Of a stretch of DNA of 9,999 nt, positions 1 to 6,154 are shown piece after piece (position 1 is the first letter of the stretch; every line of letters starts with the position of its first letter). A model generated the notes under the pieces. It was not told the DNA's origin, ran no database searches, and saw only the letters and a list, made by a program, of their open reading frames with translations. Made by a program: the position numbers and the translations under genes. This DNA comes from an uncultured bacterium (GTDB lineage: Bacteria; Desulfobacterota; WTBG01). The DNA lies in NCBI GenBank assembly GCA_938024025.1, contig CALJBY010000169.1, positions 1-9,999 on the forward strand. The letters are read 5' to 3'.

Positions 1-1
1 A

Positions 2-445
2 CTTTACAGTGGTGGTGATACGCTCTGCACTTACAGCTGCTTAGGTTTTGGCGACTGTGTTGGGACCTGTCCCTTCGGGGCCCTGTCCAGGTCGGGCAGG
101 GAAGCCCCACAGGTGGACAGGGAGCGGTGTACGGGGTGCGGCAACTGCGTTAAGGTTTGCCCAAAAGAGGTAATATCACTCATTCCCCGGAAGGGGAGGA
201 TTTTTGTCGGCTGTAATTCTTATGAAAAGGGCAAGACCGTTCGAAAGATCTGTGAGGTGGGGTGTATTAAGTGCAACCGCTGCATTAAGAACTGCTCCGA
301 AAGTGCCCTTTCTATGAAAGATGACACCGTTTTTGTTGACTATGAGAAGTGCAACGGCTGCGGCACGTGTATTAAAGAGTGCCCTCGTAACATTGTTATT
401 GATACCTCCCACCACCCGGAAGAAACAAAGGTTATAAATCAATGA
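2..445 (+). CDS. rnfB: Electron transport complex protein RnfB, C-terminal part (5' end outside window)
   Basis: RnfB is the ferredoxin-like subunit that takes electrons from soluble ferredoxin (or another carrier) and passes them into the Rnf membrane complex. The frame is open from position 2, so the gene begins upstream; 147 residues are visible. The first visible cluster motif, C-x3-C-x5-C-x3-C-P followed by FGAL, is the signature of the RnfB core. Then follow CTGCGNCVKVCP, a GCIKCNRCIKNC segment and CNGCGTCIKECP, so at least four 4Fe-4S sites can be read. Multiple tail clusters are typical of long RnfB proteins from anaerobes. The third motif ends in C-S rather than the usual C-P. The in-frame GTG at 113 is internal, because conserved RnfB sequence lies upstream of it. 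The stop overlaps the ATG of the next gene (ATGA), which implies translational coupling. The N-terminal membrane anchor is not visible. Confidence 0.93.
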   Translation, partial: LYSGGDTLCTYSCLGFGDCVGTCPFGALSRSGREAPQVDRERCTGCGNCVKVCPKEVISLIPRKGRIFVGCNSYEKGKTVRKICEVGCIKCNRCIKNCSESALSMKDDTVFVDYEKCNGCGTCIKECPRNIVIDTSHHPEETKVINQ

Positions 446-906
446 ACGCCATCATTATCTACTGCTCAAAAACCGGCAATACCGAAAAGGTAGCAAAGGC
501 AATAGAAAGAGGGCTTGGTGGAAAGGTCGACAGGGTAAAGCTTGACCTAAGCCCCGAAGGCCTCTTAAAAGACTTTTCACCCATTTTCACTCTCGATGTA
601 TCTCCCTATGATGTAATCTTTTTCGGCGGGTGGGTGATGGTTATGCGGGTCCATCCTTTTCTCTACACCTACATCAAGCGGTGTAGAAACCTGGAAGGTA
701 AAAAGGTTGCCGGTTTTTTGTCGGGGGGTGCAGGCCTTTCCCGTGAGCACGCCCATGACGATTTCAAGGCCTTGATCAAAGAACAGGGCGCCGAGCTTGT
801 CGGCTTTTCCTATACCCCCACCCTGCTGGGACTAACCTTGACACAAAAGAAATTACGTGCAGCTGAAGACTTTGCACGAAATATTACAAGACGATTGAAC
901 CCCTAA
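442..906 (+). CDS. Flavodoxin-family protein inside the rnf operon
   Basis: This is a 154-residue protein of the flavodoxin fold, which binds FMN and carries electrons or acts as a small flavin reductase. The first beta strand (AIIIYCS) runs into the phosphate-binding loop S9-K-T-G-N-T14. A second strand, YDVIFFGG (about 56-63), leads to the usual isoalloxazine-side loop, here with tryptophan W64. A third strand, KKVAGFLSGG (87-96), follows. The length is close to short-chain flavodoxins (about 140-180 residues). There is no signal peptide or membrane segment, so it should be cytoplasmic. Its ATG overlaps the rnfB stop, and rnfC starts 9 bases after its own stop, so it belongs to the same transcript. 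Inference: it could be a soluble electron donor or acceptor for this Rnf complex, or a flavin-handling accessory. Rnf operons do not usually carry such a gene between B and C. The family is clear; the exact role is unknown. Confidence 0.85.
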   Translation: MNAIIIYCSKTGNTEKVAKAIERGLGGKVDRVKLDLSPEGLLKDFSPIFTLDVSPYDVIFFGGWVMVMRVHPFLYTYIKRCRNLEGKKVAGFLSGGAGLSREHAHDDFKALIKEQGAELVGFSYTPTLLGLTLTQKKLRAAEDFARNITRRLNP

Positions 907-915
907 GGAGTTTCC

Positions 916-2274
916 GTGGACGGTTTTCTACCAACCTTTACAAGAAGAAAGTTACTACCCCCAACGTACCGCGAGGCTACCTGGGATAAGCCTGTCTTAC
1001 GGTTAGGGGAGCCGGAGCGTGTAATCATCCCCCTGCAGGATTCGCCGGGGACGTCTTACCAGGTTGCCGTCAAGGAAGGAGAAGACGTTACGGCGGGGCA
1101 GAAGATCGGAGTAATGGGAGAAGCGCCTGCATCTTTATCGGTCCATGCCAGCATTTCCGGTACGGTTGAGCAGATAGCAGCCCTGCCGCACCCTCTGGGA
1201 TTTCAAGCAATCTCACTATCAATTGCATCGGACGGCAAGCATGAGACCTGCGAATGTTCCCCCCTCAAAACGGGGGATCGCGCCGGTAACGGGAGAAAGG
1301 TTTTGGAGGGACTGCAAGAGATGGGTATCCCTCTCAGCTACCGTCACCTTATGGCCAATGATTCCAGGGTGTCGTGCCTTATTATCAACGCAACCGAATT
1401 TGAACCCTATATTACCTCCCGGCACGTGCTTTTAAAGGAGCATGGAAACGAGGTCGCGGCAGGATTACAGGTCTTGATGACTGCCTGTTCTGTTAAACAG
1501 GCAGTCATCGTCGTCGAAAACACCCACACTGCACTTGTAGAGCCTCTTAAGCGGGACGGTCAAGGGACGGTGGACATAAGGGTTAGGGGTGTTACCCAGC
1601 CTTACCCGGATACTGCCAATTGGCTTCTGGAGGACAAGTTCTCCCCCCTGAAATCAAACAACAAGCATGGCTCAGCTCAAGGACTCATGATGTCCGTTGA
1701 CCTTTCCTCGCTCTTTGCCATCAATAATGCCTGGGTTTCTGGACTGCCTTTCACTGAACAGCTTATCACCATTGCCGGATCCGCCGTTAGGGACCCACAA
1801 AACGTCTGGGTAAAAACCGGAACCCCCCTGTCCCCTATTATCACACATGCCGGAGGGGATCTCTCCCGCGTGGGACGTCTTGTCCTTGGCGGTCCACTGA
1901 TGGGGATACCACAGCACACCCTTGCTGTTCCCCTTATAAAAAAAGCAAAGGGTCTTTTTGCAGCAGTAGCTTTCCTGGTTGATGAACACCGCGAGTCCCG
2001 CTTTTACAAGCAGGCCCCCTGTGTCAAGTGTGCCAAGTGTGTTGATGTGTGCCCTGCTTCCCTGGTGCCCAACACAATTGCTGATTTTGTTACCAATAAA
2101 CTGCTCAACGATGCTCAGGAGTGGGGCGTTTTTCACTGCCTGGAGTGCGGTCTCTGTGAGTACTCATGTCCTTCACGGATACCATTGCTCGAAATTATGA
2201 GATTGGGCAAAGTGCTCCTGAAAGGAGAGGACTGCCTGCTGGGTCGGAATGTTTTTGGAGCTCTTTACGGCTGA
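916..2274 (+). CDS. rnfC: Electron transport complex protein RnfC, divergent, lacking the glycine-rich flavin/NADH loop
   Basis: RnfC is the peripheral subunit that in known complexes carries FMN, exchanges electrons with NAD(H) and relays them through two 4Fe-4S clusters. The 452 residues cover the usual core without the long repeat tail of enterobacterial RsxC. The start is GTG at 916, with AAGGAG at 905-910. Both cluster motifs are intact: C369/C372/C375/C379 and C408/C411/C414/C418. Other RnfC signatures are present: LIINATEFEPYIT (about 155-167), NVWVKTGTPL (about 296-305) and VLGGPLMG (323-330). The loop that normally reads like G-x-G-G-A-G-F-P-T just before LIIN is missing; here the text is MGIPLSYRHLM (136-146). 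The N-terminal GGIHPP motif is replaced by RRKLLPP. The YPxGGxKQL segment is replaced by QPYPDTANWLLEDK, and the glycine/asparagine-rich DIGVLVQNVGTA stretch by MMSVDLSSLFAI. It is still clearly RnfC by order and clusters, but NADH use is doubtful. Confidence 0.9.
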   Translation: MDGFLPTFTRRKLLPPTYREATWDKPVLRLGEPERVIIPLQDSPGTSYQVAVKEGEDVTAGQKIGVMGEAPASLSVHASISGTVEQIAALPHPLGFQAISLSIASDGKHETCECSPLKTGDRAGNGRKVLEGLQEMGIPLSYRHLMANDSRVSCLIINATEFEPYITSRHVLLKEHGNEVAAGLQVLMTACSVKQAVIVVENTHTALVEPLKRDGQGTVDIRVRGVTQPYPDTANWLLEDKFSPLKSNNKHGSAQGLMMSVDLSSLFAINNAWVSGLPFTEQLITIAGSAVRDPQNVWVKTGTPLSPIITHAGGDLSRVGRLVLGGPLMGIPQHTLAVPLIKKAKGLFAAVAFLVDEHRESRFYKQAPCVKCAKCVDVCPASLVPNTIADFVTNKLLNDAQEWGVFHCLECGLCEYSCPSRIPLLEIMRLGKVLLKGEDCLLGRNVFGALYG

Positions 2275-2286
2275 AAGGATTCATGA

Positions 2287-3339
2287 ATGGAAAATCGTCT
2301 CCTCGTCTCTTCACCTCCCTATATTAAGAATGGCGAAACTGCACACTGCCTCATGTTTGATGTGTTCATCGCACTCATACCTGTGTTGGCAGCAAGCATC
2401 ATCTTTTTCGGTCCCCGTGTGCTCTGGAATGTCTTCTGGGGGGTTTCTGCTGCCATAGGCACAGAGGCTCTTATTCAGATCGTATTCAAAGTCCCTGCCT
2501 TCAAGTTCAGAACGTTCGTCTATAGTCTTCTTACTAATGATGACATCGATGTGCTCGATGGAAGTGCTTTGGTGACGGGAATGCTCCTGGCGCTTACACT
2601 TCCCCCCAGTTCTCCTTTCTGGATGCCGATGATCGGGTCATTCATTGCCATTGCCTTCGGCAAACAGGTCTTTGGGGGTGTGGGCTACAACATATTCAAT
2701 CCCGCCCTTATCGGGAGGGCCTTTCTGCTTGCTGCATGGCCGGGGAAAGCCACTGCATGGACTGCCCCCATAAGCTGGGAGGCCTGGGCTCAATCCCTTT
2801 CGCTCAATCCCAGCTCCTGGATAGTTGACGGTGTGAGCACTGCTACCCCCCTTGCACTCTTAAAGCTCCAAAATGAAACAACCCCGCTTGCCGAATTGTT
2901 ATTCGGCACTACAGCAGGGTCGCTGGGAGAAACGTCTGCCCTGGCTATTCTCATCGGCGGTGGTTACCTCCTCTACAAGGGAACGGTGACCTGGCATATA
3001 CCCTTCTCGTACATCGGTACGGCCTTTCTGCTTTCCCTTCTACTGGGACAAGATCCCCTCTTTCACGTTTTTGCCGGTGGGCTGTTGTTTGGGGCCTTCT
3101 TTATGGCTACCGATGTGGTGACAAGTCCGGTTACCAAGCTGGGAAGAATCATCTTCGGGTCGGGCGCCGGTGTGCTTACCATAGTAATTCGCGTTTTTGG
3201 TGGGTTTCCTGAAGGGGTGTGCTACTCAATTCTTTTGATGAATGCGGTCACTCCGCTTATTGACCGATACACCAAACAGTTACCCCAATCGGCCGCGCGA
3301 AGCAGTTTGACGGGGGAGAGTTTTACTCCAAAAGGATAA
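2287..3339 (+). CDS. rnfD: Electron transport complex protein RnfD (membrane subunit with covalent FMN site)
   Basis: RnfD is an NqrB-like integral membrane subunit that carries a covalently bound FMN and takes part in ion translocation. At 350 residues it has the normal family length and many hydrophobic segments, for example about 25-41, 95-105, 113-125 and 140-151. The flavinylation motif S184-T-A-T187-P-L is present, with T187 as the expected flavin-linked threonine; as I recall, the V. cholerae site has the same number. Conserved GGVGYNIFNPALIGRA (130-145) and the late TDVVTSPVT segment also match RnfD. The ATG at 2287 follows AAAGGA at 2274-2279 and lies 12 bases past the rnfC stop. The next gene is convergent efp, so the + strand operon ends here. 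No rnfG, rnfE or rnfA follows, which is unusual. No clear terminator lies between the two stop codons. Confidence 0.95.
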   Translation: MENRLLVSSPPYIKNGETAHCLMFDVFIALIPVLAASIIFFGPRVLWNVFWGVSAAIGTEALIQIVFKVPAFKFRTFVYSLLTNDDIDVLDGSALVTGMLLALTLPPSSPFWMPMIGSFIAIAFGKQVFGGVGYNIFNPALIGRAFLLAAWPGKATAWTAPISWEAWAQSLSLNPSSWIVDGVSTATPLALLKLQNETTPLAELLFGTTAGSLGETSALAILIGGGYLLYKGTVTWHIPFSYIGTAFLLSLLLGQDPLFHVFAGGLLFGAFFMATDVVTSPVTKLGRIIFGSGAGVLTIVIRVFGGFPEGVCYSILLMNAVTPLIDRYTKQLPQSAARSSLTGESFTPKG

Positions 3340-3347
3340 CTGCCTGC

Positions 3348-3905
3348 CTATGCTCTCTCTACATATGTTCCCGTACGCGTGTCGACCTTCACCACATCTC
3401 CCTCATTTAAAAAGAGCGGTACCTGAATAACCGCGCCCGTCTCAAGGGTGGCGGCCTTAGTACCTCCGCTTACCGTATCCCCCTTTTCTCCCGGCTCCGT
3501 TTTGTTAATGGCAAGTGCTACAAAGGTGGGAAGTTCAACCGCTATAGGCTTATTATTGTGCATGAGGACTGCAATGGTGGTGTTCTCTTTAAGATAGTCC
3601 CTGCTGCTGCCCAGCTGTTCCTCGGTTAAAAAAGTTTGCTCATAGGTCTCTGCATCCATGAAGCAATACTGATCGTCGGAGCTATAGAGGAATTGCATCT
3701 TTTTCTCTTCAAGGTCGGGCCTTCCCAGCTTTTCTCCCGATCTGAACGTCTTTTCTACCACAGATCCTTTTGTTAAGCTTTTGAGTTTAGTCCTTATGAA
3801 TGCTCCCCCTTTTCCCGGCTTCACATGAAGGAACTCAACGACCGTATACACTTCTCCCTCAAGCTCTATTTTTAAACCTTTTCTAATATCTGACGTTTCA
3901 TACAT
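3348..3905 (-). CDS. efp: Translation elongation factor P
   Basis: EF-P binds the ribosome between the P and E sites and relieves stalling at runs of proline. The 185-residue length is standard. The N-terminal KOW-like domain contains the tip loop K29-P-G-K32-G-G-A-F, with lysine K32 at the position that reaches the peptidyl-transferase centre and is modified in many bacteria. RSGEKLGRPDLEEKKMQFLY is typical of domain II. The C-terminal OB domain ends with KVDTRTGTYVERA, the normal end of the protein. The ATG at 3905 has a good AAGGAG at 3917-3912, six bases away. It follows the peptidase gene on the same strand, recalling the pepQ-efp-accB neighbourhood of many bacteria, but a repeat-rich gap of 521 bases separates them here. 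No epm or rhamnosylation gene is in the window, so the type of K32 modification cannot be told. Confidence 0.97.
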   Translation of the reverse strand: MYETSDIRKGLKIELEGEVYTVVEFLHVKPGKGGAFIRTKLKSLTKGSVVEKTFRSGEKLGRPDLEEKKMQFLYSSDDQYCFMDAETYEQTFLTEEQLGSSRDYLKENTTIAVLMHNNKPIAVELPTFVALAINKTEPGEKGDTVSGGTKAATLETGAVIQVPLFLNEGDVVKVDTRTGTYVERA

Positions 3906-3944
3906 CTTTTTCTCCTTGTCTTCCTAAACCTATTTTCAAAACTG

Positions 3945-4366
3945 AACCACAGATTCACCCTGTTAGATAGTTACTACAGAGCATATATGCTTTTTCAGAA
4001 TGTTGAACTCTCTGAAGTATCTATGCCAAAAAGCATCTTATCTAACAGGGGAGCCAGAGAAAAGAGTACCAATAAATGAACCAATAGATTTTTCTCTCCC
4101 CCTCTGTGTTCTCTAACCTATTAATTAACACTTCCTCTAGAGCTCCCCAATTGAATGTGCTCCTTATATTTATACATCCTATGCGGCCAGATTTGTAGCT
4201 GTCTCAATCTATTCTTTGTTTCCGTACTTCTCCTTCTCTAGGTAGTTAATATATATCTTTTTCCACCGTACATTATATGGCAGTGGAAATCATTTTCGAT
4301 TTACGGAAGAGGGCGAGTGCACAGAGTTTTTTTAATGAACATGTATCCTCTGTGTCCTCTGTGGTT
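3945..4366. repeat. Repeat-rich non-coding stretch bounded by AACCACAGA / TCTGTGGTT inverted ends
   Basis: AACCACAGA at 3945-3953 has its reverse complement TCTGTGGTT at 4358-4366. The block CCTCTGTGTTCTCT at 4101-4114 recurs as CCTCTGTGTCCTCT at 4347-4360, a 13 of 14 match in direct orientation. CACAGAG at 4320-4326 can pair with CTCTGTG at 4348-4354. A smaller hairpin joins TTTCCAC (4260-4266) to GTGGAAA (4283-4289), and TTCCGTA (4220-4226) to TACGGAA (4302-4308). Motifs of the type AACCACAGAGxACACAGAGG are, from general experience, scattered repeats in many environmental bacterial genomes. I see no gene in 3906-4426; it looks like an accumulation of old repeat copies. Confidence 0.55.
3958..4050. 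repeat. Nested palindromic element of about 93 bp with 12-bp perfect terminal inverted repeats
   Basis: CCCTGTTAGATA at 3958-3969 is the exact reverse complement of TATCTAACAGGG at 4039-4050. Inside, ATGCTTTTT (3987-3995) pairs with AAAAAGCAT (4028-4036), and TTCAGA (3994-3999) can pair with TCTGAA (4011-4016) around a 10-base loop. GCATATATGC at 3981-3990 is itself a palindrome. The whole folds into one long interrupted hairpin on either strand. No target-site duplication is visible at the ends, and there is no coding capacity. It could be a short non-autonomous mobile element or a structured 5' region for efp transcripts. Confidence 0.7.
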
Positions 4367-4426
4367 AGATTCTTCCCCCGTTTCGTATATATTCTCCTTT
4401 TTTCATGAAACTTATGCCCCTACCCT

Positions 4427-5491
4427 TTAAATACAATATAACTCTTTTGACACTGAACTTACTGGTTCGCACCCACCTCTGGTTACCCTGACCGTATCTT
4501 CAATTCTTACGCCACCCCATCCCGGAATATACACGCCAGGTTCTATAGTAAAAACCATATCTTTCTCGATGATGGCCTCCTGATCGGGTGCAATACGGGG
4601 TGCCTCGTGGACAGCGAGACCTACCCCGTGCCCCGTCCCGTGTCCGAAGTAGTGTCCCAGCCCTGCCTGCTCCAGCACACCTCGTGCAACCACATCTATC
4701 GTGTGTGCCTGTATCCCCGGTCGTACTGCATTCATTGCTTTATCGTGGGCTTCTTTGACTGCCTGGTACACCATTTTTTGTTTTTGTGCTGGTTTTCCTA
4801 TGACCACGGTACAGGTCTCATCTGAGCAATACCCCCTATAGACTGCTCCAAAATCTACCGTTACAAATTCTCCCCTTCTCACCTTTTTGCCGGTGGCTAA
4901 ACCATGGGGCAGGGCTCCCCTCTTCCCAGAAGCCACAATGAGAGGAAAGGGTGTGGTCTCCGCTCCATTTTTTTTAATCGTATATTCTAGAGACCGTGCA
5001 ATAGCTTCCTCCCGGTCACCTGGCCTTATTTCATCCAGTACATCCAAAAAACTGTTCGATGAAATGTCCGCAGCTTTTTTAAGTAACTTCAATTCCCCTG
5101 CGTCTTTTACTGCGCGAATGGCTTCTATATCTTCTGAGAGTTCCACCAGGGCAAAACTCCCTTCTTTCTTCAACTCCCTGTAGTGTGAAACCGTAAGCTG
5201 CTGCGGGTCAAATCCTATCTTTTTAAACCCTCTTTGTGCTGCGGCCGCTACAAACCCTTTAAATTTATTCCGCGACTCCTTGATGGAAATATTCTTACAC
5301 TCTACGTGTGCCTGGCTTGTATAGCGTGAGTCAACGATGAGGCATCCCCCTCTCCTGCTTACTAAAAAAACCGATTCACTTCCCGTAAAGCCCGTTATAT
5401 AACGAATGGTTTCACCGGATGTGATCAGGAGAGCATCCACCTTTTTGTTATCTAACTGAGACCACAGCCGCTTTCTTCTTTCACTGCTCAT
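4427..5491 (-). CDS. pepQ: Xaa-Pro aminopeptidase/dipeptidase, M24B metallopeptidase
   Basis: This cytoplasmic metallopeptidase cleaves peptides next to proline. At 354 residues it has the common short M24B length. The N-terminal creatinase-like domain (about 1-125) contains the family's LLITSGETIRYITGFTGS. The C-terminal pita-bread domain has all five expected metal ligands: D213 (TVDFGA), D224 (CSDETCT), H288 (GTGHGVG), E317 (FTIEPGVY) and E331 (RIEDTV). The catalytic-type H295 (AVHEAP) is also present. The ATG at 5491 gives the usual MSSERRKRLW-type start; the ribosome-binding site upstream is weak (GTTAAGAGTG). It lies downstream of the biotin carrier gene and upstream of efp on the same strand, matching the frequent pepQ-efp pairing. 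It is separated from both neighbours by non-coding stretches, so it may have its own promoter. Substrate (PepP-like or PepQ-like) cannot be decided from sequence alone. Confidence 0.93.
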   Translation of the reverse strand: MSSERRKRLWSQLDNKKVDALLITSGETIRYITGFTGSESVFLVSRRGGCLIVDSRYTSQAHVECKNISIKESRNKFKGFVAAAAQRGFKKIGFDPQQLTVSHYRELKKEGSFALVELSEDIEAIRAVKDAGELKLLKKAADISSNSFLDVLDEIRPGDREEAIARSLEYTIKKNGAETTPFPLIVASGKRGALPHGLATGKKVRRGEFVTVDFGAVYRGYCSDETCTVVIGKPAQKQKMVYQAVKEAHDKAMNAVRPGIQAHTIDVVARGVLEQAGLGHYFGHGTGHGVGLAVHEAPRIAPDQEAIIEKDMVFTIEPGVYIPGWGGVRIEDTVRVTRGGCEPVSSVSKELYCI

Positions 5492-5511
5492 GGTTCACTC
5501 TTAACTCACAA

Positions 5512-5544
5512 CCAGAGGATGTGGTAATCACCAAAGCACCTCTG
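5512..5544. repeat. Hairpin in the leader of the peptidase gene
   Basis: CAGAGG at 5513-5518 pairs with CCTCTG at 5539-5544, and TGGT at 5522-5525 pairs with ACCA at 5530-5533 around a four-base loop. It begins about 20 bases before the peptidase ATG, so on the - strand it would lie in the 5' untranslated region. I do not recognise a riboswitch class here. The rest of 5492-5747 outside the three hairpins shows no open reading frame I would support. Confidence 0.4.
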
Positions 5545-5630
5545 CTGCTCAAAAGGGGAGGACGGATCGAGTAAGGAAGCCCACGGCAATGAGTGTTGTT
5601 ACCCTCTCTCGCCGGCTACCCCCTAACGGG

Positions 5631-5699
5631 AAAAAAATACAACATCTGCTGTGGTAGCTCCATTCCTGCACATTTCCACAGGGTATAACCACAGCAGAT
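5631..5699 (-). terminator. Possible terminator hairpin after the biotin carrier gene
   Basis: Reading the - strand, ATCTGCTGTGGT (5699-5688) pairs perfectly with ACCACAGCAGAT (5655-5644): 12 base pairs around a 32-base loop that contains its own short CCTG/CAGG stem. A run of seven T follows at 5637-5631, six bases beyond the stem. The offset of the T run and the large loop are not ideal for a Rho-independent terminator, so this may instead be a repeat palindrome. Its place between the carrier stop and the peptidase gene fits an operon end. Confidence 0.4.
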
Positions 5700-5703
5700 C
5701 ACA

Positions 5704-5734
5704 TCACGGTCCACCTGTATACAAAGCGCCGTGA
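5704..5734. repeat. Short inverted repeat next to the carrier stop codon
   Basis: TCACGG at 5704-5709 pairs with CCGTGA at 5729-5734 around a 19-base loop. It starts 14 bases past the stop of the biotin carrier gene on the - strand. It has no following T run, so it is not a classical terminator by itself. It could protect the 3' end or act with the larger hairpin at 5644-5699. Confidence 0.3.
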
Positions 5735-5747
5735 AAAGCAAGCGTCT

Positions 5748-6134
5748 CTACTCAAAAATCGCCATCACTTCTTCTGATGAAACAGTCATGCCTTCCTTAA
5801 CGCATATCTCTTTGATAAAACCATCAATTGGCGAGTGGATTTCATTTTCCATTTTCATGGCCTCTAAAATGATGAGCACGTCTCCTTTTCTCACCATTTC
5901 CCCCTGCCTGCAGTTAATCTTAACCACTGCTCCCGGCATGGGTGCTCTTATACACTTGCCGGTTGTCGCGAGGGATGCACTGCTCACCTGCGCTTCTTTG
6001 TCCCTAACGCCCGCCCCCTTTTCCGGGATGCTCTCGTTTACAGTTATTTTTTCAGTGGTTTTCTCCTCTTCCACCCCTTCTACTTCCACGTAATACTCTT
6101 TTCCATCTACCCGAACTCTAAATTTTTTTATCAT
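5748..6134 (-). CDS. Biotin carrier protein of a decarboxylase/carboxylase (biotinyl-lipoyl domain)
   Basis: This small protein carries biotin and shuttles CO2 between enzyme subunits. With the chosen start it has 128 residues. The N-terminal segment KKFRVRVDGKEYYVEVEGV resembles gamma/carrier subunits of methylmalonyl-CoA, glutaconyl-CoA and oxaloacetate decarboxylases more than AccB. A charged, flexible linker (about 22-58) leads to the biotinyl domain, with IRAPMPGAVV and the biotinylation motif E91-A-M-K94-M. The preferred ATG at 6134 is preceded by a purine-rich GAGAGAGAGG and gives the family's usual beginning. A longer form from GTG at 6182 would overlap the upstream gene by 28 bases and add 16 highly basic residues. 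The OadG-like gene lies just upstream, supporting a decarboxylase role. An alternative is service to acetyl-CoA carboxylase, since pepQ-efp-accB clusters are common. No carboxyltransferase or biotin carboxylase is in the window. Confidence 0.85.
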   Translation of the reverse strand: MIKKFRVRVDGKEYYVEVEGVEEEKTTEKITVNESIPEKGAGVRDKEAQVSSASLATTGKCIRAPMPGAVVKINCRQGEMVRKGDVLIILEAMKMENEIHSPIDGFIKEICVKEGMTVSSEEVMAIFE

Positions 6135-6154
6135 CCTCTCTCTCAGCTTTCTAT

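Noticed and set aside
113..445. Separate small ferredoxin starting at GTG 113
   Set aside because: The frame is open upstream and encodes the RnfB core cluster motif, so this is the tail of rnfB and not an independent gene.
1672..2136. Open frame of 154 codons on the - strand inside rnfC
   Set aside because: It is wholly antisense to a well-supported RnfC with conserved cysteine motifs, and its translation shows no recognisable domain.
3906..4426. CRISPR array in the repeat-rich gap
   Set aside because: The repeats are two to three short, unequally spaced copies, partly inverted, with no regular spacer length.
5492..5747. 6S RNA, SRP RNA or a tRNA in the hairpin-rich gap
   Set aside because: I could not find the conserved GGAAGCAGCC-type SRP loop, a 6S-like closing stem with central bubble, or a cloverleaf.
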